From Spirochaetaceae bacterium (GTDB lineage Bacteria > Spirochaetota > Spirochaetia > CADAEX01), in the NCBI GenBank assembly GCA_009778835.1, contig WRFK01000101.1, forward strand, positions 1 through 6,088: a stretch of DNA of 6,088 nt, written 5' to 3'. This document shows, one piece after another, positions 1 through 5,533 of the stretch. Positions within the stretch are counted from its first letter, which is position 1. Every line of letters begins with the position of its first letter. Both the position numbers and the translations under genes were made by a program. The notes under the pieces are model-generated. The model ran no database searches, was not told the DNA's origin, and saw only the letters and a program-made list of their open reading frames with translations.

Positions 1-2
1 AC

Positions 3-125
3 GGCGAAAAAATAACAAGCACTGGCAGTGAAAGAACGGTAATAATAAACGTTGATGATTTTCCATCAGCAGCATTTGCAACTTTGGCTATTGATACAGG
101 TTCTGTAACGCTAGTACATCCGTAG
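3..125 (+). CDS. 3' end of an unidentified protein gene (partial, possibly truncated by the adjacent repeat element)
   Basis: The frame is open from the left edge to a TAG at 123-125 and gives 40 residues, beginning GEKITSTGSERTVIINVDD and ending AIDTGSVTLVHP. The composition (hydrophobic/Thr/Ser alternation, no low complexity) looks like the beta-rich C-terminus of a real protein, but I do not recognise the family. The last codons and the stop fall in a perfect 6-bp inverted repeat (ACGCTA 108-113, TAGCGT 123-128) that appears to belong to the GC-rich element next door, so the present C-terminus may not be the ancestral one. The same frame stays open from 126 to 470 and ends in a hydrophobic segment, which would suit an interrupted gene. 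It does not look like a RecC C-terminus. Coding status is likely; function is unknown. Confidence 0.5.
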   Translation, partial: GEKITSTGSERTVIINVDDFPSAAFATLAIDTGSVTLVHP

Positions 126-395
126 CGTAGGTGCAACCCCACCGGCGCTGGCCTTCGCCAAGCTCAGGCACCAGCAGGGGGCGGTATAGATATAATGCCC
201 CAGCGAGCCAAGGATAGCCGAAGGTTGAGATGTCGAGCTTTGGCAGCGTCCCTATGGACACTGCCCGCCTGCGCGCGCAAGGAAAGTCGCGCTTGGCGTC
301 CACAGCGAAGCGAGGCTGTGACATGGATGTCGCGCCCAGCGCTAGCCAAGGATGGCGATAAGCGCTGGGAGTTAAGCAGCTCAGCCTTCGGCAAA
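108..395. repeat. GC-rich, hairpin-dense repeat element (MITE/REP-like candidate)
   Basis: This block is far richer in G and C than everything around it and has no convincing coding content. It is packed with inverted repeats: ACGCTA/TAGCGT at 108-113/123-128; GGTGC/GCACC at 130-134/168-172 enclosing TGGC-CTTC-GCCA at 149-160; GGCAG-C-GTCC, loop CTAT, GGAC-A-CTGCC at 242-265; the palindrome TGCGCGCGCA at 270-279; CACAGC/GCTGTG at 301-306/315-320; CCCAGCGCT/AGCGCTGGG at 335-343/361-369; and GCCGAAGG/CCTTCGGC at 217-224/385-392. CCCAGCGAGCCAAGGAT (199-215) recurs at 335-353 with two extra bases. No transposase is encoded. A weak flanking similarity (TGATACAGGTT at 92-102, TGATATGGTT at 400-409) could be a decayed target duplication or chance. 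The boundaries are estimates from the composition change. I infer a dispersed non-autonomous element; a structured RNA is the alternative. Confidence 0.6.
335..369. repeat. Nested hairpin within the GC-rich element
   Basis: A perfect 9-bp stem, CCCAGCGCT (335-343) with AGCGCTGGG (361-369), encloses an inner stem GCCA (345-348) with TGGC (353-356) around an AGGA tetraloop. It is the strongest secondary structure in the block. Its left arm is part of the internal direct repeat shared with 199-215. It has no downstream T-run on either strand, so it is not a classical terminator. Confidence 0.6.
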
Positions 396-470
396 ATCGT
401 GATATGGTTTTTTAGTTTATTGCTGGCATTCGCTGCTATCGGATATTGGCAGAATATGGGCAGGAAATAA
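393..470 (+). pseudogene. Possible orphaned C-terminal tail with a membrane segment
   Basis: Immediately after the GC-rich element the composition returns to AT-rich. The frame used by the upstream ORF fragment (3-125) then encodes the tail KIVIWFFSLLLAFAAIGYWQ followed by NMGRK and a TAA at 468-470. This looks like one transmembrane helix with a positively charged end, typical of a C-terminal anchor. No ribosome binding site precedes it. The only ATG upstream in frame (195) would force translation through the repeat element as an Arg/Ala-rich peptide. I infer that it may be the displaced 3' end of a gene split by the element. A chance hydrophobic stretch in AT-rich DNA cannot be excluded. 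Confidence 0.25.
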
Positions 471-502
471 TCAAAACCCTTTCAGAAAAACTTCAAAGTG
501 AA

Positions 503-525
503 TTTGGCACACAGTGTGCGCCAAA
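503..525. repeat. 23-bp near-perfect palindrome between the element and the Rpn gene
   Basis: The left arm TTTGGCACACA (503-513) and right arm TGTGCGCCAAA (515-525) pair around G514, with a single A/C mismatch. No T-run follows on either strand, so it does not read as an intrinsic terminator. Its symmetry and its place about 110 bp before the Rpn start codon suit a binding site for a dimeric regulator, or a remnant terminal repeat of a mobile element. Confidence 0.45.
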
Positions 526-587
526 AACTTGTTTAGATATTTTTTTGCGATAATTTTGAAGCAAAACACATCTGCATACAGTATTAG

Positions 588-624
588 AGTAAGAAATATT
601 TTTAATAATTTCAGTATTCTTACT
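588..624 (+). promoter_or_regulatory. Inverted repeat abutting the Rpn ribosome binding site
   Basis: AGTAAGAA (588-595) pairs perfectly with TTCTTACT (617-624). Two further pairs are possible past a one-base bulge, closing an AT-rich loop. The right arm ends two bases before the GGAG ribosome binding site at 627-630. It could be an operator or a weak leader hairpin affecting translation of the nuclease. Being AT-rich, it may also be incidental. Confidence 0.3.
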
Positions 625-626
625 TC

Positions 627-630
627 GGAG
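627..630 (+). promoter_or_regulatory. Ribosome binding site of the Rpn nuclease
   Basis: GGAG lies six bases before ATG 637 and directly against ATG 631. The spacing selects 637 as the start and argues against the in-frame GTG at 514, which has no ribosome binding site. Confidence 0.6.
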
Positions 631-636
631 ATGCAG

Positions 637-1563
637 ATGAAAAAATCAGAGTCTATGGAAAATGCCATCATCATAAATAGAGAACACAAGGATAGCTTGT
701 TTACTTTTCTCTTTAATAATCCTGCTGCTTTAAAGGAACTTTATTCAGCTATAGAAGGCATTAATCTTTCACCAGATACTCCCATTGATATAAATACCCT
801 AACAGGCATTCTTATCAGAGGACAACTTAATGATGTCTCATTTACCATTGACAACCGGCTTGTAGTGCTAATAGAACATATGTCTACGATATCCGATAAT
901 CTACCCTTGCGCCTGTTGATGTATATAGGGCGTTTATATGAAAGTATTATTGATGATGAAAAAAGGTATCAGAGAAAGCTTGAAAAAATACCCAGTCCTG
1001 AATTTATTGTTTTATATAACGGCAAAGAGAAATTCCCTGATCACAAAGAACTGCGGCTTTCCTCTGCTTTTCAAAATACCGAAGACCTAAAATTATCTAA
1101 AAATAAAATACCACTGGAACTCATAGTACAGGTCTATAATATAAATCAGGGATATAACCAGGAGATACTAAGCAAAAGCAAAACTCTTGACAGTTACAGC
1201 ATTTTGATCAGCAAGATATGGGAATACCAAAAAGAAAAAATATCTCTTGAAGAATCTTTAAAATATGCTATAAAATACTGCATAGAGAACAATATTTTGA
1301 GAGACTTTTTGAAAAGACACAGCTCGGAGGTTTATAATATGCTATTTGGTGAATGGGACTTTGAAAAAGAAAAAGCTGTTGCAGCGAGGGAAGCAAGGGA
1401 AGACGGGCTATCAGAAGGTCGCACAGAAGGGATAGCGCAAGGCCGCGTAGAAAGAGATAGAGTAATTGCTATGAATGCGCTCGCAAAAGGTCTTACGCCG
1501 GAATTAGTATGTGACATTACTGGCCTTGATCTGGAAACTATACAAAGTCTTTCTTCAAAATAA
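637..1563 (+). CDS. rpn: Rpn family recombination-promoting nuclease (PD-(D/E)XK, YhgA-like), full-length form
   Basis: This gene encodes a 308-residue protein of the Rpn/transposase_31 family. Characterised E. coli members are Mg-dependent DNA nucleases that promote RecA-independent recombination, are toxic when overproduced, and in some cases act against phage. The N-terminal nuclease core shows NREHKDSLFTFLFNN, then D66 of NDVSF, then E80 in VVLIEHMSTISDNLPLRLLM with R92 and Y96, the usual family arrangement. Next come LEKIPSPEFIVLYNG and a helical middle region. The C-terminus is the typical Glu/Gly/Arg repeat helix (SEGR-TEGI-AQGR) followed by LAKGLTPELVCDITGLDLETI. One oddity is M82, where the family normally has Q (EHQS), a residue of the E-x-Q active-site motif. 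The 3' end is richer in GC than the rest. The start at 637 was chosen on GGAG six bases upstream; 631 and 655 are alternatives. The gene stands alone, between a repeat element and recB. Family assignment is firm; activity is uncertain. Confidence 0.9.
   Translation: MKKSESMENAIIINREHKDSLFTFLFNNPAALKELYSAIEGINLSPDTPIDINTLTGILIRGQLNDVSFTIDNRLVVLIEHMSTISDNLPLRLLMYIGRLYESIIDDEKRYQRKLEKIPSPEFIVLYNGKEKFPDHKELRLSSAFQNTEDLKLSKNKIPLELIVQVYNINQGYNQEILSKSKTLDSYSILISKIWEYQKEKISLEESLKYAIKYCIENNILRDFLKRHSSEVYNMLFGEWDFEKEKAVAAREAREDGLSEGRTEGIAQGRVERDRVIAMNALAKGLTPELVCDITGLDLETIQSLSSK
1247..1274 (+). promoter_or_regulatory. Candidate internal promoter inside the Rpn gene
   Basis: TTGAAG (1247-1252), a 16-bp spacer and TATAAA (1269-1274) resemble a sigma70 promoter. 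TGC directly before the -10 hexamer makes it an extended -10. Transcription would start near 1281, giving a leader of roughly 60 bases to the internal ATG at 1339. AT-rich coding DNA throws up such matches by chance; the position before an internal ribosome binding site is what makes this one notable. Confidence 0.4.
1326..1330 (+). promoter_or_regulatory. Strong internal ribosome binding site (GGAGG)
   Basis: GGAGG sits eight bases before an ATG (1339) that is in frame with the Rpn gene. It is a better Shine-Dalgarno match than the one serving the full-length start codon. Confidence 0.55.
1339..1563 (+). CDS. Putative intragenic C-terminal Rpn protein (RpnS-like antitoxin)
   Basis: The in-frame ATG at Rpn residue 235 would yield a separate 74-residue product beginning MLFGEWDFEKEKAVAARE and sharing the stop codon of the full-length gene. 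It contains only the C-terminal region: a charged helix, a run of four-residue units (EDGL, SEGR, TEGI, AQGR, VERD; 1399-1458) and the terminal LTPELVCDITGLDLETI helix pair. In E. coli, Rpn genes are reported to encode such short C-terminal proteins (RpnS). These are translated separately, dimerise through a helix that can hold variable numbers of four-residue repeats, and block the toxic full-length RpnL. Here the ribosome binding site GGAGG at 1326-1330 and a promoter-like sequence at 1247-1274 support independent expression. The start signals are seen in the sequence; separate expression and antitoxin function are inferred from the family. Confidence 0.55.
   Translation: MLFGEWDFEKEKAVAAREAREDGLSEGRTEGIAQGRVERDRVIAMNALAKGLTPELVCDITGLDLETIQSLSSK
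1399..1458 (+). repeat. Degenerate 12-bp coding repeat in the Rpn C-terminus
   Basis: Five consecutive four-codon units encode EDGL, SEGR, TEGI, AQGR and VERD. The middle ones follow an x-E/Q-G-R/I pattern and the third base varies, so this is an old, diverged array rather than a fresh tandem expansion. The segment is visibly richer in GC than the gene core. Confidence 0.6.
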
Positions 1564-1705
1564 ACAAATCCTTTTCTCGTTAAAATATCTGCTCTGTTTT
1601 ATATCTAATTATTTGCAGCAAGTTCTTTGCACATAGCCCTGAAATATGAAAATGGTGGAATGGATACTATACTCCATAGCTTACCTGCAAGACTGTTGGT
1701 ATCCG

Positions 1706-1734
1706 TATACAATCATCTTTTTTTTATTTATACT
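1706..1734 (+). promoter_or_regulatory. Candidate recB promoter
   Basis: TATACA (1706-1711), a 17-bp spacer containing a run of eight T, and TATACT (1729-1734) match the sigma70 consensus at four and five of six positions. Transcription would begin near 1741, leaving a very short leader before GTG 1751 or ATG 1763. The rest of the gap from 1564 to 1750 holds no gene I can support. A GGATAC/GTATCC inverted repeat (1662-1667/1699-1704) precedes the T-run, but its 31-base loop makes it a poor terminator. Confidence 0.4.
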
Positions 1735-1762
1735 TTATTAATATCTCATTGTGAAAAATATT

Positions 1763-4700
1763 ATGGAAGAGTTTGAAATAAGTTCTGCAAATCTTGATAA
1801 AAACATGGTTATAGAAGCCTCTGCCGGAACAGGAAAAACATACAGCCTTGAGCATCTTGTTATCCGTTATATAGTTGAAAAGGGGTATGATATTTCTGAA
1901 ATCCTTGTAGTAACTTTTACAAATAAAGCAGCATTTGAACTTGAAAACAGAATAAGAACTCTTTTAAAAAATAAAGTAATGGAAATCGATTCAGGCAGCA
2001 ATAAGGTATATGCAAAAAGGGTAAAGGAAGCTTTCTCCTGTTTTGCAGAATCGCAGATTTATACTATACATGCTTTTTGTCAATATTGTATCCATAATTT
2101 CCCTTTTGAGAGCGGAGTATCCTTTAGAACTTCTGTAATGAATTCAAAAGATATTTATATAGAAGCTATCCATGATTATTTAAGAACAGCAGAGAGCAGC
2201 GAGCTTTCAGATTTTTATTTGAGTTTCAGAAAAAAATATAAAAAATTATCAGATATAATTGAATTATTTATTTCTATAATCGAAACGCGTTATATCTTTG
2301 AGAAGAATGAGATAATACCTGGTCAAAACCTTATAGATGAAACAGAAAAATATTGTTCTGACTTTTTATCCAGCAAAGGAAAATTATATATTGCAATAAA
2401 AAAACTCTCTGATTGTGATTGTTCTTCCTCTGCAATGAAAGATATTTCAAAAAAAATGAAACTGGGATTTCGCGATAAAACATTTGAAGTTCTTTCTCAA
2501 TTGATGGAATTAATTTTTAAGTCTAAAACTGTTGGAGAAGTTTTTTCCGATGCTTTTCTTGAAGATGCAGAGAGATTAAGAAAATATTCTTTTGATTATC
2601 TTTCAAAAAATAAAGATGTCTCAATCCTTGATCCAAAAGAATTGCTTTTAGTCAAAAACATATCAAATATTTTTAATGCATTGGAACTGTTTAAAGATAA
2701 TGCAGCCAATGAAGATAGCAATAATTATATTTTTCATAATATAGCTTCTTATATTTTTATTAAAAAAGCATCTCTTAGAATAATAGAATTTGCTCAGCAG
2801 AAAAAGAAAAACGCATCTATATTTGATTTTAATGATCAGGTTGAAATAACAAGAAATGCAGTATCAATGAATAGTGGCAATTCTCCATTGGCAACTGAAC
2901 TTAGAAGAAAATATAAAGTGGTTCTTATTGATGAATTTCAGGATACAGATTTTTCACAGTGGGAAATATTCAGTACAATTTTCAGAGGGGATCAGCATAA
3001 AATAGTGCTAATAGGAGATCCAAAACAATCTATATACAGATTTCGCGGAGGAGATCTTGAAATATATTTTAAAGCTGTAAATGCTCTTGCAAATGTATCT
3101 GCTTACAGGCTTGCAACATGCTACAGGTCTACTGATAACATCGTAAAAGGGATTAACGATATTTTCAGTAAAGTATTTTTTCATTCATCCGGCGGAGGGC
3201 ATAAAATTACATACTCAAATGTTAAAAGCTGTGAAGATAATCCCAAACATAACCAGGCTGCAGAAGGTAGTGAAAGTATTATTGAATTGATTGCTATTGA
3301 AAATGGATCAGATGAAAAATCAAAAGCAGAAGTGGAACAAATTATTGAAAATATCTATGGCAATGAAATAATAAAACTTCTTGAACAAGGATTGCCTGCC
3401 TCTTCAATAGCAATTCTTATGGAAACAAACCCAAGTTGTAAATCAATGCTTGATCATCTTACAAGACTTGGAATCCCTGCAATTTATGAGAGGGAGCTTA
3501 ATATTTTTGATTCATGCGAAGCATATCAGTTTATTGATTTCCTCTATGCGCTTGCTTATCCAAATGATATGGCTATTGTGCGTAAATCCCTTTTTTCTGA
3601 AATATTTGCGCTCTCTGCAGAACATATAATCAAAATCGAAAACAGCCTTGAGATGGACCATATTACAGAGAAATTTGTACTATGGAGCGAAGAAACAGCA
3701 AAAGGGAAATTATTTAAAGTTCTGGATGAAATATTTTATCAAAATAATCCTGTTGCATCATTGATCCTTGAAGATAAAGATATAAACAGGCCATATATTG
3801 CAAGGACCCTCGATGAACTTGGCGGCAGAAGAAAAGTTGCCAATGCCTTGCAGATATTTGAAATGCTTGTTGTGAAAAACATGGCTGAAAAGCTGAATGC
3901 TGTTTCTCTTTTACGTTACATGATATCTGCTATAAAGGGATATGAGCAAGTTGAAGAAAAATCCATGCGTCTTGAAAATGAACCTGATTGTGTAAAAATT
4001 ATGACAATACACGCAAGTAAGGGGAGGGAATTCCCTGTTGTGTTTTTTTCCGGCGGGCTTGGAAATTCAAAGCCCATGCCTGCAAGAGAAAATTATTATG
4101 AATTTATAGAAGATGGAAAAAGATATATAGATTTTACAAAAAGCAGTTTGAATAGAGAAAAAGAATATTTTGAACTTTGGGAAGAAAAGAAAAGGCTTTA
4201 CTATGTTGCAATGACAAGAGCATCAAAAAAACTCTATATACCTATTATAAAAAATCCTCCAGGAACAGACCTTGTAAGTTTTTATGCATCATTGGTATTT
4301 GACAAATTGTCAAAAGAATTTGAAAAAAGCGGATTAGGTTTATCTATACCTGTAAATATGAAAAAAAAATATTTGCCCGAGAATATGAAAGTATCAGAAT
4401 ACAATGCAATATTATGTAATAGATTATTTGAACTTGTAGAAGATTTTTGCAATGGCAAACAATATTTTAGATTTAATAAAATCAATAGCAGTGATTTTTT
4501 CTATAGCAGCGCGATATATGAAGACAAGGACAAAGAACAGAATGAGATACTATCAGCGCTTTCATGTCCTGAGCCTTCATATAAAAAAGATGATGCTCAA
4601 AAAGGGTTTTGGGTCTACAGTTACTCCATGCTTGCAAAAAGCAAAGCGCATATTCCCCTGCATGATACAGAAATAAGAAATCTTGAAAATCCTGAAAAAG

Positions 4701-5524
4701 AACCTGAAAATGAAACAGAAGATGATATTGAAAGCGAAGAAAATATTGGTATAAAAGGGGTAGATTTTGGAAATATAATGCATAAGGCTCTTGAGGAAGT
4801 TCCTTATTCCAAAGTCATGCAACATAAGGATCAGGATTCTGCTGCGGAAGATGAAGAGCTTCTTGATCTTGCAGAACACTGCGCAAGGGGATTTGTAAAC
4901 TCTGATCTTGCATATAAATCGCGCATACCAGTTATAAAACTTCTGTATAAAACACTTACTACTCCTATCAATGCAGGGGGCTTGCTTATAAGAATCGGAG
5001 ATATTCCAGAATCTGACAGAAAGCATGAGCTTGATTTTATGTTTAAAATAAAGCATGGCAAAATAAATATTGGAAAAGAGTTAAATGGTTTTGATTTGGA
5101 GGATGGTTTTATAAAAGGATTCATAGATATGATTTTCCGTTTCAATGGCGTTTATTATATAGTTGACTGGAAAACAAATTTTCTTGGTTCTTCGATAAAT
5201 GATTATAGTCAGGAGAATCTTGAAAATGCAATGATCAGCAATAATTACAAAATCCAGATATATCTTTATACAATTGCGCTTGATATGATGATCAAAGCTG
5301 AAAATAATAATGATTCTATAATAAGTTCGGATAACGCAGGCGCGCCATGTGTCAGCCAGCCTGTTATGGGAGGAAGTTTTTATCTTTTTCTGCGTGGGCT
5401 TTCCGGAGGCAGGGAAAAAGATAAGGATGCAGAAGAGAAGAGCAATGTCTTTAATCCGGGAGTCTATTTTAGTCCTCCTGATTATGATGCTATAAATAAT
5501 TTTAAAAAAACATTTTTAGAATAG
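1763..5524 (+). CDS. recB: RecB, exodeoxyribonuclease V beta subunit (UvrD-like helicase plus nuclease)
   Basis: RecB is the 3'-5' motor and the nuclease of the RecBCD complex, which resects double-strand ends for RecA-dependent repair and degrades foreign linear DNA. Numbering from GTG 1751 (1257 residues), the superfamily 1 motifs appear in order: Walker A EASAGTGKT 22-30; VVTFTNKAAFELENRI; YTIHAFCQ; motif II LIDEFQDTD with D394/E395; motif III LIGDPKQSIYRFRGGD from 420; motif IV CYRST from 457; motif V VKIMTIHASKGREFPVV from 748; motif VI KRLYYVAMTRA around 814-824. An acidic linker (about 979-1003) leads to the nuclease domain with H1011 (FGNIMHKALEE), D1126 (GFIDMIF), D1139 and K1141 (IVDWKTN). 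These correspond to E. coli D1067, D1080 and K1082 with the same 13-residue spacing. The protein is intact and slightly longer than E. coli RecB (1180). Neither GTG 1751 nor ATG 1763 has a clear ribosome binding site; I prefer ATG 1763 (1253 residues), but the GTG is possible. recD follows closely. Confidence 0.95.
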   Translation: MEEFEISSANLDKNMVIEASAGTGKTYSLEHLVIRYIVEKGYDISEILVVTFTNKAAFELENRIRTLLKNKVMEIDSGSNKVYAKRVKEAFSCFAESQIYTIHAFCQYCIHNFPFESGVSFRTSVMNSKDIYIEAIHDYLRTAESSELSDFYLSFRKKYKKLSDIIELFISIIETRYIFEKNEIIPGQNLIDETEKYCSDFLSSKGKLYIAIKKLSDCDCSSSAMKDISKKMKLGFRDKTFEVLSQLMELIFKSKTVGEVFSDAFLEDAERLRKYSFDYLSKNKDVSILDPKELLLVKNISNIFNALELFKDNAANEDSNNYIFHNIASYIFIKKASLRIIEFAQQKKKNASIFDFNDQVEITRNAVSMNSGNSPLATELRRKYKVVLIDEFQDTDFSQWEIFSTIFRGDQHKIVLIGDPKQSIYRFRGGDLEIYFKAVNALANVSAYRLATCYRSTDNIVKGINDIFSKVFFHSSGGGHKITYSNVKSCEDNPKHNQAAEGSESIIELIAIENGSDEKSKAEVEQIIENIYGNEIIKLLEQGLPASSIAILMETNPSCKSMLDHLTRLGIPAIYERELNIFDSCEAYQFIDFLYALAYPNDMAIVRKSLFSEIFALSAEHIIKIENSLEMDHITEKFVLWSEETAKGKLFKVLDEIFYQNNPVASLILEDKDINRPYIARTLDELGGRRKVANALQIFEMLVVKNMAEKLNAVSLLRYMISAIKGYEQVEEKSMRLENEPDCVKIMTIHASKGREFPVVFFSGGLGNSKPMPARENYYEFIEDGKRYIDFTKSSLNREKEYFELWEEKKRLYYVAMTRASKKLYIPIIKNPPGTDLVSFYASLVFDKLSKEFEKSGLGLSIPVNMKKKYLPENMKVSEYNAILCNRLFELVEDFCNGKQYFRFNKINSSDFFYSSAIYEDKDKEQNEILSALSCPEPSYKKDDAQKGFWVYSYSMLAKSKAHIPLHDTEIRNLENPEKEPENETEDDIESEENIGIKGVDFGNIMHKALEEVPYSKVMQHKDQDSAAEDEELLDLAEHCARGFVNSDLAYKSRIPVIKLLYKTLTTPINAGGLLIRIGDIPESDRKHELDFMFKIKHGKINIGKELNGFDLEDGFIKGFIDMIFRFNGVYYIVDWKTNFLGSSINDYSQENLENAMISNNYKIQIYLYTIALDMMIKAENNNDSIISSDNAGAPCVSQPVMGGSFYLFLRGLSGGREKDKDAEEKSNVFNPGVYFSPPDYDAINNFKKTFLE

Positions 5525-5527
5525 GAG
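5523..5527 (+). promoter_or_regulatory. recD ribosome binding site overlapping the recB stop codon
   Basis: AGGAG begins inside the recB TAG stop (5522-5524) and lies six bases before the TTG at 5534. This picks the recD start codon and suggests translational coupling to recB. Confidence 0.65.
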
Positions 5528-5533
5528 TTGCTG

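Noticed and set aside
88..394. Open frames on both strands through the GC-rich block, including 88-324 and 164-394 on the minus strand and 195-470 on the plus strand
   Set aside because: High GC lowers stop codon frequency in all frames. The peptides are Arg/Ala/Leu-rich, mutually overlapping and lack ribosome binding sites.
556..587. sigma70 promoter for the Rpn gene (TTGAAG 556-561 with TACAGT 577-582 or TATTAG 582-587)
   Set aside because: The spacers are 15 and 20 bp and the -10 matches are weak, so I could not choose a credible pair.
514..636. N-terminal extension of the Rpn protein from GTG 514
   Set aside because: The GTG is inside the palindrome, has no ribosome binding site, and the added residues (Phe/Asn/Ile-rich) do not resemble the start of Rpn proteins, whereas ATG 637 has GGAG six bases upstream.
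1662..1725. Rho-independent terminator after the Rpn gene
   Set aside because: The GGATAC/GTATCC stem is only six pairs with a 31-base loop, and the eight-T run starts 13 bases after the stem.
1646..1741. 31-residue hydrophobic ORF in the gap between the Rpn gene and recB (ending FFLFILY)
   Set aside because: It has no ribosome binding site, overlaps the likely recB promoter, and its hydrophobic end comes from the T-run. A toxin-like peptide is possible but unsupported.
4682..4760. Repetitive GAAAA-rich stretch in recB encoding an acidic segment
   Set aside because: It is low-complexity sequence that fits a flexible linker between the helicase and nuclease domains, not a separate repeat element.
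4577..5145. Minus-strand ORFs of 159 and 104 codons opposite recB
   Set aside because: They lie fully antisense to the conserved RecB linker and nuclease region, show no family motif, and are explained as shadows of it.
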